Assembly: GCA_964523885.1 (NCBI GenBank)
Contig: CAZFYX010000087.1
Coordinates: 62,001-126,000, forward strand
Source: SHXO01 sp964523885
GTDB lineage: Bacteria > Pseudomonadota > Gammaproteobacteria > Burkholderiales > SHXO01
Direction of reading: 5' to 3'
DNA: 64,000 nt
Positions 16,327 to 24,772 of the stretch are shown here, piece by piece. The notes under the pieces are model-generated. The model was not told the origin of the DNA. It did not search any database and worked only from the letters and a program-made list of their open reading frames with translations. Within the stretch, counting starts at the first letter, position 1, and each line of letters starts with the position of its first letter. The position numbers and the translations under genes were made by a program.

Positions 16327-16776
16327 ATGCGAATCGCCCCCCTGCTCGGCCTCTGCCTGCTCCTGCTCGGCGCTGCCGCCCCCCTCCCCGCCCTGGCCCA
16401 GAGCCGGGCCGACCTGCTCACCGACGCCCAGGCCCGCCTGTTGAAGCCGGTGCCGGGCAAGGCCGTGATCTACCTGCTGCGGGACTGGGGCAACTGGTGG
16501 CAGCGGGACGTGCCGCTCTCCCTCGACGGCCAGCCGATGGGATCGAGCCGCAAGGACACCTACTTCCGGTGGGAGGTCGAACCCGGCCCGCACGTGCTGG
16601 TCTCCGAGGCCAGCCCGCCGGCGGTCCTCGAGATCAAGACCGAGCCGGGCGGCGTGTACTACGTCTGGCAGGACCTCAATCCGGGCTTCCTGCGCGGCCC
16701 CTCGGAACTGCATCTGGTCGACGAGACCACGGCCCGCGAGACCCTGCTGACCGCGGAGATGCTCGAGGGCAGGTAG
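16327..16776 (+). CDS. DUF2846-like secreted protein
   Basis: A 149-residue exported protein. The signal peptide (MRIAPLLGLCLLLLGAAAP) ends at an ALAQS site near residue 27; no lipobox cysteine is at the cleavage site. The mature part matches the DUF2846 pattern: PGKAVIYLLRDW, then a short beta-domain with SLDGQPMG, VEPGPHVL and a Gly-Val-Tyr-Tyr strand. Function unknown. ATG at 16327 is preferred to the in-frame ATG at 16261 because the signal peptide begins there. A TATGAT -10 at the end of the previous gene (16265-16270) could give it its own transcript. Confidence 0.7.
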   Translation: MRIAPLLGLCLLLLGAAAPLPALAQSRADLLTDAQARLLKPVPGKAVIYLLRDWGNWWQRDVPLSLDGQPMGSSRKDTYFRWEVEPGPHVLVSEASPPAVLEIKTEPGGVYYVWQDLNPGFLRGPSELHLVDETTARETLLTAEMLEGR

Positions 16777-16825
16777 CGCGCGGGGCCGTGCGTCGGTCCG
16801 GCCTGGCACCGCGAAGGGAGACGCG

Positions 16826-17593
16826 ATGACCGCCGAAGTGAAGCTCGAGCGCCGGGACAACCTTGCGCTCGTCACCCTCGACCGGCCCGACTCGCTCAAC
16901 GCGGTCAACCGGGCGTTGCGCGAGGCCCTGATCGCCACGCTGGCCCAGGCCGATGCCGATGACGCGGTGCGTGCCGTCGTCATCACCGGAGCCGGTGACC
17001 GCGCGTTCTGCTCCGGCCAGGATCTGGCCGAGACGGTGGCGTACACCATCGACGACGTCGACGAGTGGCTCACCCGCCAGCACGCCATGTATCAGGCGGT
17101 ACGCGACCTCGACAAGCCCTGCGTGGTGGCGTGGAACGGCGTCGCCGCAGGCGCCGGCTACCAGATCGGCCTTTGCGCCGACCTCCGGGTGGGCTATCCC
17201 GAGCTCAAGCTCGGCCAGCCCGAGATCCGGGCCGGGCTCGCCAGCATCGTCGGCTCCTACCTGATGAGCCTGCAGCTGCCCCTGTCGCTCAACCAGCAGC
17301 TGTCGATCACGGGGGATCTCATCACCGGCCAGCGCGGCTACGAGATCGGGCTGGTCAACTACCTCGTCCCGCGCGAGCAGGTGCTGCCCAAGGCAATCGA
17401 AGTGGCGAGCGCGCTGACCCGCCTCGGCGCGACCGCACTGCGGCTGACCAAGAAGCGCTTCCGCGAGCTGAGCCAGCCCGGCTTCGACGCGGCGCTGGTC
17501 GCCGCCAAGGAGATCCAGCGCGAAGCCTACCGCTCGGGCGAGCCGCAGGCGGCGATGCAGAAGTTCTTCGAGGCGCGGGGGAAGAAGGGGTAA
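16826..17593 (+). CDS. Enoyl-CoA hydratase/isomerase (crotonase) family protein
   Basis: A 255-residue crotonase-fold enzyme that hydrates or isomerises an acyl-CoA. Characteristic segments are FCSGQDLAE (oxyanion-hole region, about 62-70), GAGYQIGLCADLRV (about 111-124) and the active-site helix GQPEIRAGLASIVG (about 131-144). The usual second acidic residue after the GL helix is less clear, so the exact reaction is open. A GGGAG ribosome-binding site lies before ATG 16826. It lies 49 bp after the DUF2846-like gene and is the last gene of this plus-strand run. Confidence 0.85.
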   Translation: MTAEVKLERRDNLALVTLDRPDSLNAVNRALREALIATLAQADADDAVRAVVITGAGDRAFCSGQDLAETVAYTIDDVDEWLTRQHAMYQAVRDLDKPCVVAWNGVAAGAGYQIGLCADLRVGYPELKLGQPEIRAGLASIVGSYLMSLQLPLSLNQQLSITGDLITGQRGYEIGLVNYLVPREQVLPKAIEVASALTRLGATALRLTKKRFRELSQPGFDAALVAAKEIQREAYRSGEPQAAMQKFFEARGKKG

Positions 17594-17602
17594 ACCTCAT
17601 CC

Positions 17603-17706
17603 ACCGCAGAGGACGCAGAGGTACGCAGAGGGAAGGCCGCACTCCCGTGCAGGACGCGCAAGCGTATCCCGGTGGCAGCACTCACCCATAGGTTTTCCTC
17701 TGCGGT
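17603..17706. repeat. Inverted-repeat element built of CGCAGAGG units
   Basis: A 104 bp non-coding element in the convergent gap between the enoyl-CoA hydratase and threonine dehydratase genes. The left end repeats a 9-10 base unit three times (accgcagagga, cgcagaggta, cgcagaggg). The right end, 17696-17706, is the exact reverse complement of 17603-17613. The interior (about 70 bp) shows no frame or recognisable motif. It resembles the inverted element at 38151-38275 so closely that both must be one family. It could be a small non-autonomous mobile element, a structured RNA, or a two-way terminator. Confidence 0.75.
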
Positions 17707-17730
17707 CAACGCGGTTCCCGTGCGAGCCGG

Positions 17731-18660
17731 TCAAGCGGCAAAGCGCGACGGATCGGTATTCCCCCCGCACACGATCACGCCCACCCGCTCGCCGGGCGCT
17801 GCCTGATACTTGCCCGAGCGCAATCCCGCGAGCGCCGCGGCACCGCCGGGCTCGGCCAGGATGCGCAGGCTGTCCCACAGCGCCCGCTGTGACGCGCGGA
17901 TCTCCTCGTCGCTGACGAGCACGACGCTGTCGACGTAGCGCTGCGCCACCTCGTGCGCGAGGGCACCGATGCGGCGTGCACCGAGCGAGTCCGCTGCGAC
18001 GCCGCCGACCTCGACATCCACCGGCTCGCCCGCGTCCACCGCCGCGAACAGGGTCGGGCAGCGCTCCGGCTCCACCGCGATCACCTTCACGCGGCCCGCG
18101 AACCACGCCGCCACGCCGCCGATCAGGCCACCACCGCCGACGGCCACGAACACCGTGTCGAGGCCGGGCATCTGGGCTTCGAGCTCCCGACCCAGGGTAC
18201 CCTGGCCGGCCACCACCTCGGGCTGGTCATAGGCATGCACCTCGAGCGCACCGGTCTGCGCGGCGCGCTCGCGGCTCGCCGCATGGGCCTCCGCGTAGCT
18301 GGCGCCCACCAGCATCACCCGCGCACCGTAGCGGCGCAGGCGGTCGACCTTGATGTCGGGCGTGGGCTCCGGGACGAAGATCTCGGCCACATGACCGAGC
18401 TGGCGCGCCGCATAAGCCACGGCTGCACCGTGGTTCCCGCCGGACGCAGCGATGACGCCCGCATCGGGCACCTGCGCGCACAATATGCGGTTGAAGGCGC
18501 CGCGGGGCTTGAACGAGCCGCTGTGCTGGAGCAGCTCGAGCTTGAGCGTGAGCTGGACGGGCGATCCGAAGGCACGGGCTTCGAGCTGGATGACCGGGGT
18601 CACCCGCACATGCCCGGCGATGCGCTGCGCGGCCGCTTCGATATCGGAAGGCTGGATCAT
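17731..18660 (-). CDS. Threonine/serine dehydratase, PLP-dependent, no regulatory domain
   Basis: Deaminates threonine (and often serine) to the 2-oxo acid. The 309-residue protein has the fold-type II PLP motifs: the Schiff-base lysine Lys51 in SGSFKPRG, ASGGNHG (about 93-99), and the phosphate-binding loop VGGGGLIGG near 170. The C-terminal ACT-like regulatory domain of biosynthetic IlvA is missing, so this is the short catabolic type. The gene stands alone on the minus strand; its start at 18660 is divergent from the 519-residue unknown gene. Serine racemase-like activity is a possible alternative. Confidence 0.88.
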   Translation of the reverse strand: MIQPSDIEAAAQRIAGHVRVTPVIQLEARAFGSPVQLTLKLELLQHSGSFKPRGAFNRILCAQVPDAGVIAASGGNHGAAVAYAARQLGHVAEIFVPEPTPDIKVDRLRRYGARVMLVGASYAEAHAASRERAAQTGALEVHAYDQPEVVAGQGTLGRELEAQMPGLDTVFVAVGGGGLIGGVAAWFAGRVKVIAVEPERCPTLFAAVDAGEPVDVEVGGVAADSLGARRIGALAHEVAQRYVDSVVLVSDEEIRASQRALWDSLRILAEPGGAAALAGLRSGKYQAAPGERVGVIVCGGNTDPSRFAA

Positions 18661-18759
18661 CCACGCAGGATACTGGAAAGCGGTACCCCGACGTTGCCCC
18701 GGCCACACCCGCCTTCCGGCCCGCGCTTTGCTTAACCGTGACATTCGGAACCTCCAGAC

Positions 18760-20319
18760 ATGTTCGGCCTTAACAAATCGAAGACAAAGATCGACCGGGC
18801 ACCCGCCCCCGCAGCGGCTCCTGACCCGCTCGCCGCGACGCGCGCGCTGGTCGAGCGGCTCCAGGGCGATGCCCCGCCGGCCCTGCTCGGCGAGCTGGCG
18901 GAGCACCTGGACGGGCTGCGCACCGGTGGACGGCTGCGTCCGCTCCACGTCTTCGAAGCCGTGGACCTGGTCGACCGCAGCGGCCGGGCGCACTATCGCA
19001 AGGCCGCGCACCAGTACGTGCTGGGCCAGCGCAGGCTGACCAAGTTCCAGGACGAGCAGCTGTGGAACGCGGTCGCCACCTACATCCAGGAGCTCTGCCA
19101 GGGCTATCGCCATTGCCTGGCCCGCTTCGAGGTCGGCGCGGAAGGCTCCGGCGAGCTCGCCGGCCTGCTGCCCCTGATCACCGCGCGCGCCATCCGGCTG
19201 TGCGCGGCGCGCCTGAAGTGGTCCTACCTGCGCTACCACGCGCCGGCACTGCGCGAGTGGGACGAGATCAACGGGCTGTACATGCTGGCCGAGGCGGCCG
19301 ACTATTCGCGTGCCAGCGTTTCGCTCTACCGTGGAGCGGCCGCCGAGACCTCGGTCGAGCAGGAGTTCCTCAAGGCACTGATGCTCTCGGCCGCCGCACC
19401 GGAGTCACTCACGCCCGAGCAGGTCGAGGTGGCCGAACGCATCGTCGCGCGCGTGGAGCGCAGCTTCACGCTCGCGGCCGAGCCGGGCGTGCTGCACCAC
19501 CATTTCGTGGACCTGCGCTCCGACGCGGGGCCGCGACGGCTGGCCACCGTGCGCCGCATCGCCGAGACCGCGCGCACCTTCGGCGCCGGGCGCGGCATCA
19601 ACCAGCTCCATGCCCTCGAGAAGGCGCTCGACGAGGAGCGCATCTCACCGCGCGAGCTGGGGCTCAGCGCGGAGTTCGACCCCGAGATCGTGCTCGCCAC
19701 GCTGCGCCACGTGATCCGCCACTGGGGCCCACCGCTGCCGGTCAGGCGGCACGAACGCCATCGCGAGGTGGCACGGGTCGCGGTCGTGCACGGCTTCGAC
19801 GAGGTCACCGCCAACGTCGGCGGGCTCACGGTGGACTACCCCTTCGTGAGCGAGGAAGAACACTGGATCGTCGAGAACCAGAGCAAGAGCGGCATGCAGC
19901 TCTCCATCGCCAGCCCCCAGGGTCGCTGGGTGCAGGTGGGCGCGCTGGTGGCCCTGCGCAAGGCCGATGACTCGACCTGGATCACCGCCATCGTGCGGCG
20001 CGTGCACCGCACCACCGACGACGCCCGGCGCGTCGGCGTGGAGGTCATTGCGCACGGCGGAGCCGGCGTGACCATCCTCCCGCTCGCGACCGCGGCCCGC
20101 AAGGACCCCGGCGAGGGCGTGCTGTGCGCGCTGCTGTCGGCCGGCGAGACCGCCAGCGACGAAGTCCTGCTGCTGCTGCCGGCCCGCCTGTTCTCACCCG
20201 CAGCCGCGCGCGAGATGCGCGCCTACGACCACCGCTACCGCCTCATCCCGGCGCAGCTGGTCGAGTCCGGCGACGGCTACCAGATCGCGCGCTACAAGGT
20301 GCTGCGGTTGGCCGATTGA
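18760..20319 (+). CDS. Conserved hypothetical protein, possible C-terminal PilZ-like domain
   Basis: A 519-residue cytoplasmic protein with no signal peptide or membrane helix. Residues about 20-330 are mostly helical, with an early region (RLRPLHVFEAVDLVD, YQELCQGYRH-like helices) that I do not recognise. Residues about 345-515 look like a beta-barrel; WIVENQSKSGMQLSIA followed by VGALVALRK resembles the strand-turn of PilZ c-di-GMP-binding domains, but the N-terminal RxxxR motif of PilZ is not clearly present (RRHERHREVAR at about 326 is the nearest). It might therefore be a second-messenger-responsive regulator. A CCTCC-type pyrimidine stretch, not a Shine-Dalgarno, precedes the ATG. Divergent from the dehydratase gene. 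Confidence 0.72.
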   Translation: MFGLNKSKTKIDRAPAPAAAPDPLAATRALVERLQGDAPPALLGELAEHLDGLRTGGRLRPLHVFEAVDLVDRSGRAHYRKAAHQYVLGQRRLTKFQDEQLWNAVATYIQELCQGYRHCLARFEVGAEGSGELAGLLPLITARAIRLCAARLKWSYLRYHAPALREWDEINGLYMLAEAADYSRASVSLYRGAAAETSVEQEFLKALMLSAAAPESLTPEQVEVAERIVARVERSFTLAAEPGVLHHHFVDLRSDAGPRRLATVRRIAETARTFGAGRGINQLHALEKALDEERISPRELGLSAEFDPEIVLATLRHVIRHWGPPLPVRRHERHREVARVAVVHGFDEVTANVGGLTVDYPFVSEEEHWIVENQSKSGMQLSIASPQGRWVQVGALVALRKADDSTWITAIVRRVHRTTDDARRVGVEVIAHGGAGVTILPLATAARKDPGEGVLCALLSAGETASDEVLLLLPARLFSPAAAREMRAYDHRYRLIPAQLVESGDGYQIARYKVLRLAD

Positions 20320-20361
20320 GGTCGATCGGGCACTGCGTGCCCGGGGTGCAGTGACCCAAAG

Positions 20362-20382
20362 GCGTGACGCAGAAGCGTGACG
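20362..20382. repeat. Two GCGTGACG motifs 13 bp apart
   Basis: GCGTGACG occurs at 20362-20369 and 20375-20382, with a weaker GTGAC at 20351. They stand before the lipoprotein gene, in the opposite orientation to the longer GTCACGC array found after it (21048-21122). See that entry. Confidence 0.6.
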
Positions 20383-20423
20383 GGGTGCAGCCGTCGCACG
20401 GCTTCGCGTACCATGCTCGCCGC

Positions 20424-21002
20424 ATGGCAAGGACCCGCACCCTCGTTGGCACGAACCCGATGATCACCTGCGCAGGTGACGGGAGCAGGCGTCTCCCTCT
20501 GGTGGGTGCAATGCTCGCGCTGGTGCTTCTGCTGCTGGCTGGGTGCGCCACGTCACCCCAGCCCATCGTCGGCAAGGTCACCACGGTCGCGAAGAGCGAG
20601 CCGCCGGAGCGCCCTGCCTTCGTCATCGCATCGGCCGACCCGTCCGGTGCCATCCCGAGCGTCGCCGAGGAGATCCTCGTCACCCAGCTCGAGCAGAAGA
20701 TGCTGGCGCTGGGCTATGCAAAGTCGGAGTCGGTGGCCACGGCAAACGTCGGGGTCGTCTATCGCTATGTCTACCCGAGCTGGCTACAGATCACCGTTCT
20801 CGACGGCGCCAAGGCCCGGGAGCTGATTCGCACCAGGCAGCCCCCGAGCGACAGCATCATCGTGTGGCAAGGGGATGCCTATCACACGGCCGGCTACGCC
20901 AGCCGCGAGTCGCTGTCGCGCCACCTCCTCGACGTGCTCTTCCTCTACTACGGCAAGACCGTGACCGACCAGCCCTTCGAGCGCGCGCCCAGGCCGAGGT
21001 GA
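20424..21002 (+). CDS. Outer-membrane-type lipoprotein, unknown function
   Basis: A 192-residue lipoprotein. The signal peptide ends in a lipobox, LLLLAGC, with the acylated cysteine near residue 42 when counted from 20424; the residue after Cys is Ala, so it is probably sorted to the outer membrane. The start is uncertain: ATGs at 20424, 20460 and 20511 all keep the lipobox, and none has a clear ribosome-binding site; 20460 gives a more normal signal peptide length. The mature part has a regular VVYRYVYPSWLQITVLDG core and a C-terminal QGDAYHTAGY stretch; it recalls the DUF4136 type, without certainty. A TACCAT at 20409-20414 could be the -10. GTCAC-type arrays flank the gene on both sides. 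Confidence 0.7.
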   Translation: MARTRTLVGTNPMITCAGDGSRRLPLVGAMLALVLLLLAGCATSPQPIVGKVTTVAKSEPPERPAFVIASADPSGAIPSVAEEILVTQLEQKMLALGYAKSESVATANVGVVYRYVYPSWLQITVLDGAKARELIRTRQPPSDSIIVWQGDAYHTAGYASRESLSRHLLDVLFLYYGKTVTDQPFERAPRPR

Positions 21003-21047
21003 CGCTCCCGCGGACTCTCGCATCCGTATGCGCAGCATACAAGCTCG

Positions 21048-21122
21048 GTCACGCTTCCCGGTCACGCCTTTCCGTCACGCGTTTCTGTCACCGCGGTGGC
21101 TGTCACGCAGTTGCGGTCACCG
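21048..21122. repeat. GTCACGC array, period about 13 bp
   Basis: GTCACGC or GTCACCG starts at 21048, 21061, 21074, 21087, 21102 and 21116 (spacing 13, 13, 13, 15, 14), and an ATCACC follows at 21130. The spacers are not alike, so this is a regularly spaced motif array and not a simple tandem duplication. It fills the convergent gap between the lipoprotein gene and the DUF4139 gene, up to the latter's stop codon. Spacing of 13 bp is longer than one helical turn. Confidence 0.8.
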
Positions 21123-21130
21123 CGATCCGA

Positions 21131-22654
21131 TCACCACGTGTACCGCACCGTGTAGCGCACCGTGACTTCCTTGTCCGCCGGCACCGTGACCGGAATGTGG
21201 ATCGTCCGCGCATCCTGCTTCTCGTAGTCGTGCGAGCTGGACACGATCCGCCAGTTCACCCAGCGGTACAGGTTCTCCTTCACGGTCACGCGCACCGGCT
21301 CGTCCTTGCGGTTGCGCAGTTTCACCTCGATCTCCTCGGTGATCAGCTTGCGGCTGGTGTCGATCTGGAAGTCCACTTGCCGGCGCTCACCCACCACGTC
21401 GAAGGCAGAGCCGAGCTTGAGCAGCACGGTCTCGTTGCGCGGCGTGTGGTCGATGCGATCCTCGCCGATGAACTCCAGCGAGCCGTCCGCCGGATCGAGC
21501 TTGCTCACCCGCACCCGGCCGGCGGGCAGTGGCATGCCCAGCCCGTTCTCCTTGCTGTTCCTGAAGCTCAGGTAGGTGTCGACCTTCTTGTTGCCGGTGA
21601 GCCCGTAGTTGCGGTCGGTGTACGGGCTGCCGCCATAGCCCCAGTAGAACTGGTCCTGGCCGTAGTACACCAGCTTCTTCTCGCAGGGCACCCCGTCGAC
21701 CTTGGGAAACAGCTCGATCTGCTTGGTCGAGTTGTCCGGCAGCGAGCTGGGCCGTCCCAGCGTGTACAGGTGATACTCGAAGAACGACTTTTCCTCGAAG
21801 CCCGCCACCTCGTCGCGCATCTCGGCCGCCGCCATCACCTGGCGTTTCGCCATCCCCAGGGAGGACGGAATGGGTGCGCGATGCACGTCCCCGGCGATCA
21901 GCTTGATCTTCGCGTCCGGGTAGGAGGCGCCGGACTGGTTGAGGATGCTCACCCATGCGCCGGTGTCCAGCTTGCAGCTGTTGGCGTCGCGGCCCTCCGC
22001 ATAAGTGAGGTTGTAGTCCGCCCACCACGTGATGCCGGCGGTCTGGTAGGCCACCCGTGCCAGCTGCTCCCCGGCCTGCTTCGCCGCCACATCCCAGACC
22101 AGCGTCGGACGCGTGATCAGCCCGCCCGGCAGGCCGGGCAGCTTCACGCCCGAATTGTGGGGCACGGTGCGCACCGATCCGTCGGGCATCTGCAGCACCA
22201 GGCCGCCGGCGGTGGACAGCAGCGTGCCGGTGAAGCTCTCGAGCGCACTGCCGCGCGACTGCTCGACCGTGATCTCGCGATCGATGTACTTCTGCAGCAG
22301 CTTGTCGGTGCTGACCAGGTCGAACTGGAAGTTCTGCTCCACGACCCGGGTACCGTCCGGGTCGGTGAGGGACTTGAACGACACCGTGGTCGGGTCGATC
22401 AAGCCGGCCACGTCAGTGAAGCGCAGGTCGTTGCGCCCGCTCTTCAGGTCGATCCGCCGTTCGTGGCGCACCACCGCAAAGCCGGGCACCGCGTACCCGG
22501 GCTGGCCGCCGCTGCGATAAAGCTCCGGGGGCACCGCCCCCGGCGCAGCGCTGCTGTAGATGGTCAGCGCGTTGGCCAACGGGTCCTCCGCACGGGCGGC
22601 TGCGGCGCCGCCGATGGCGGCAGCCAGGAGGGTCAGGCAGAAGGCGCGTTGCAC
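21131..22654 (-). CDS. DUF4139 domain secreted protein
   Basis: A 507-residue exported protein. The signal peptide (MQRAFCLTLLAAAIGGAAA) ends near residue 22 at ARA-E. The remainder has the DUF4139 layout: an N-terminal part with beta strands (RHERRIDLKSGRNDLRF), a long central region and a C-terminal part with EEIEVKLRNRKDEPVRVTV and ending in a VRYTVRYTW strand. Relatives are secreted and of unknown function, sometimes called mucoidy-inhibitor-like. The start is a GTG at 22654, chosen because GAGGAA lies at the right distance and the signal peptide begins there. A TATAGT -10 lies at 22686-22691. It is divergent from the sensor kinase gene. Confidence 0.78.
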   Translation of the reverse strand: MQRAFCLTLLAAAIGGAAAARAEDPLANALTIYSSAAPGAVPPELYRSGGQPGYAVPGFAVVRHERRIDLKSGRNDLRFTDVAGLIDPTTVSFKSLTDPDGTRVVEQNFQFDLVSTDKLLQKYIDREITVEQSRGSALESFTGTLLSTAGGLVLQMPDGSVRTVPHNSGVKLPGLPGGLITRPTLVWDVAAKQAGEQLARVAYQTAGITWWADYNLTYAEGRDANSCKLDTGAWVSILNQSGASYPDAKIKLIAGDVHRAPIPSSLGMAKRQVMAAAEMRDEVAGFEEKSFFEYHLYTLGRPSSLPDNSTKQIELFPKVDGVPCEKKLVYYGQDQFYWGYGGSPYTDRNYGLTGNKKVDTYLSFRNSKENGLGMPLPAGRVRVSKLDPADGSLEFIGEDRIDHTPRNETVLLKLGSAFDVVGERRQVDFQIDTSRKLITEEIEVKLRNRKDEPVRVTVKENLYRWVNWRIVSSSHDYEKQDARTIHIPVTVPADKEVTVRYTVRYTW

Positions 22655-22751
22655 AGGCGTTTCCTCGTTCGTCGTGGGCGATGCGACTATAAACGCAGGC
22701 AGGCGGCGAAAGGGGTTAGCGGCCGGCTGGACGCCCATCCGGTCCCGGTCA

Positions 22752-22757
22752 CATAAT
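22752..22757 (+). promoter_or_regulatory. -10 element for the sensor kinase gene, possibly leaderless
   Basis: CATAAT (5 of 6 matches) six bases before the ATG at 22764. A transcript from it would begin at or next to the start codon, and no Shine-Dalgarno is present. No clear -35. Confidence 0.35.
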
Positions 22758-22763
22758 CCTTCC

Positions 22764-24098
22764 ATGACGACCCGGGACCTCACCCCGCCGCGTTGGGAAG
22801 ACGGGCGGCTGCGCGCCGACCCCGGCCGCATCGCGGCCCGGCTGCGTGCGCTGGAGGCCGAGGTCAAGGCGCTGGAGCACGCCAAGCGCGCGCTGGAACA
22901 GGAAGTGGTGCAGCATCGCCGTGCCGAGGAGCTCGCCCGCGACCAGTCGCAGATGCTGATCGAGTCGCTGGGCATCCTCGCCGCCGAGAACGACCTGGAC
23001 AAGTTCCTCGGTCACGTCCTGCGCGTGACCGTCCAGCAGCTCGAGGGCGTCGGCGGCACGCTGTGGTTTCCCGATCCGCTCAGCGGCGGCGTGCGGCTGC
23101 ACCTGGAGTATCTGAACACCGGCGTGGTGTCCGCAAGCGAGTCGCACCACCCCGCCGTCCTGCGGCCGCTGCCCGTCGGCGGGCGCGGCGTTTCCACCTT
23201 CCCCACCGAGCATCCGGAAACCTACGTGCTGGCCTCGACGGTGGCTGGCATGCCCGAGGAGAACCGCGCCTACATCAACTCCATCGGGGTGCGCACGCTG
23301 CTCACCGTGCCGATGCTGCTGGGACGCGAGGCGGTGGGGTGGATCTGCGTGCGCAGCGGTCGGGCCGATCCCAGCGAGATGGAAAGCAAGATTCCGCTCG
23401 CCGAGGCACTCGCCAGCCAGGCGACCCTGGCCGTGCAGATGGCCCGCCTGGGGGAGCGGGCACGGGAAGCAGCCATCCTGGCCGAGCGCAACCGCATCGC
23501 CCGCGACATCCATGACACCCTCGCCCAGGGCTTCACCGGCGTCGTGGTCAACCTCGAGGCCGCCAGCCGCACGCTGAAGAAGGACAACATGGACGTGGCG
23601 CTCGAGCACATCGAGCACGCGCGCGGGCTGGCGCAGAGCTGCCTCGACGAGGCCCGGCTCTCGGTGCGGGCGTTGCGGCCCGACGTGCTGCAGCACGCCA
23701 GCCTCGTCCAGGCCCTGCAGGCGCAGGTCGAACGCATGCAGGCGAGCGGCGCGCAGGCGCAGGTCGTCGTCCGCGGCAGCCCGGCACCGATGTCGCGCGA
23801 CATCGAAGGCGAGTTGCTGCGCATCGCGCAGGAATCGATCACCAACGTGCTGAAGCACGCGCACGCCCAGCGCGTGGAGGTCACGCTCAACTGCGACCCC
23901 GAGGGCGTCACCATGAGCATCGCCGACGACGGCGTCGGCTTCGATCCCGACGGCCTGCACGACGGCTTCGGGCTGCTCGGGATCCACGAGCGCGCGCAGC
24001 GCATCGGTGCCGAGCTGAAGGTCGCGAGCACGGCGAGCGGCACGCGCGTCACCGTGCGCGTACCGCACCGGACGATGCCGGCGGCGGAGTCGGGCTGA
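22764..24098 (+). CDS. NarL-type sensor histidine kinase with GAF domain
   Basis: A 444-residue cytoplasmic sensor kinase without membrane helices. An N-terminal coiled coil (about 20-60; RALEAEVKALEHAKRALEQE) leads into a GAF-like sensory domain (about 65-225). The HisKA_3 dimerisation region carries the phospho-acceptor His250 in RDIHDTLAQGF, and the HATPase domain shows the N-box ITNVLKHAHA and the G-box DDGVGF with FGLLGIHERA. It phosphorylates the response regulator encoded directly after it. The signal is unknown; a soluble GAF sensor suggests an intracellular or diffusible ligand. Confidence 0.9.
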   Translation: MTTRDLTPPRWEDGRLRADPGRIAARLRALEAEVKALEHAKRALEQEVVQHRRAEELARDQSQMLIESLGILAAENDLDKFLGHVLRVTVQQLEGVGGTLWFPDPLSGGVRLHLEYLNTGVVSASESHHPAVLRPLPVGGRGVSTFPTEHPETYVLASTVAGMPEENRAYINSIGVRTLLTVPMLLGREAVGWICVRSGRADPSEMESKIPLAEALASQATLAVQMARLGERAREAAILAERNRIARDIHDTLAQGFTGVVVNLEAASRTLKKDNMDVALEHIEHARGLAQSCLDEARLSVRALRPDVLQHASLVQALQAQVERMQASGAQAQVVVRGSPAPMSRDIEGELLRIAQESITNVLKHAHAQRVEVTLNCDPEGVTMSIADDGVGFDPDGLHDGFGLLGIHERAQRIGAELKVASTASGTRVTVRVPHRTMPAAESG

Positions 24099-24772
24099 TG
24101 CTGGGACGCCGCCAGCAGATTGAAGGCCCGCCGCCCGCGAAGCCCTCGGCCGCGCGCCCCATCCGGGTGCTCATCGCCGATGATCATCCGCTGGTCCGGC
24201 GCGGGCTCGCAGCCATCATCAACATGGAAGACGACGCCGAGGTGGTCGGCGAGGCCGGCGACGGGGAGGAGGCGGTCGCGCTGTGGCGCAGGCTGCGCCC
24301 CGACGTCACCCTGATGGACCTGCGCATGCCCAAGGTCGAGGGCGTGCAGGCGATCCGGCAGATCCATGCCGAAGACTCTTCGGCCGGCATCATCGTGCTC
24401 ACCACCTTCGACCACGACGAGGACATCTATGCGGGCCTGCGCGCAGGAGCGAAGGCCTACCTGCTCAAGGACGTGCAGCCCGAGGAGCTGTTCCGCTGCA
24501 TCCGTGCGGTGCACGCCGGCGAGGCCTATCTGCAGCCGCGGGTGGCCGCCAAGCTCGCACAGCGCATGCAGGAGGAGGCCCTGACCGAGCGCGAGGAACA
24601 GATCCTCAAGCTGCTGGCCGAAGGCAAGAGCAATCGCGCGATCGGCCAAGCCCTGTTCATCACCGAGAGCACCGTGAAGAGCCATCTCAAGACGCTCTTC
24701 GTCAAGCTCGACGTCACCAGCCGCGCCGAGGCGATCGCGCTGGCTGCCAAACGCGGGCTGGTGAAGTTCTAG
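24098..24772 (+). CDS. NarL/LuxR-family response regulator
   Basis: A 224-residue two-component regulator. Receiver domain about 20-140: acidic pocket Asp28-Asp29, phospho-acceptor Asp74 (LMDLRMP), and Lys in YLLKDV. DNA-binding LuxR-type HTH at about 155-220 (LTEREEQILKLLAEGKSN, then ITESTVKSHLKTLFVKLDV). An N-terminal extension of about 20 residues before the receiver is proline-rich and unusual. The ATG shares one base with the kinase stop, so the two are strictly coupled. Targets are unknown. Confidence 0.92.
   Translation: MLGRRQQIEGPPPAKPSAARPIRVLIADDHPLVRRGLAAIINMEDDAEVVGEAGDGEEAVALWRRLRPDVTLMDLRMPKVEGVQAIRQIHAEDSSAGIIVLTTFDHDEDIYAGLRAGAKAYLLKDVQPEELFRCIRAVHAGEAYLQPRVAAKLAQRMQEEALTEREEQILKLLAEGKSNRAIGQALFITESTVKSHLKTLFVKLDVTSRAEAIALAAKRGLVKF

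Noticed and set aside
17603..17706. CRISPR-like array because of repeated CGCAGAGG units
   Set aside because: Units are nine to ten bases, directly joined, without spacers; there are no cas genes. It is an inverted-repeat element.
21048..21122. CRISPR or iteron-type replication origin
   Set aside because: The motif is only seven bases with 6-8 base spacers, and no rep, dnaA-box cluster or AT-rich region is present.
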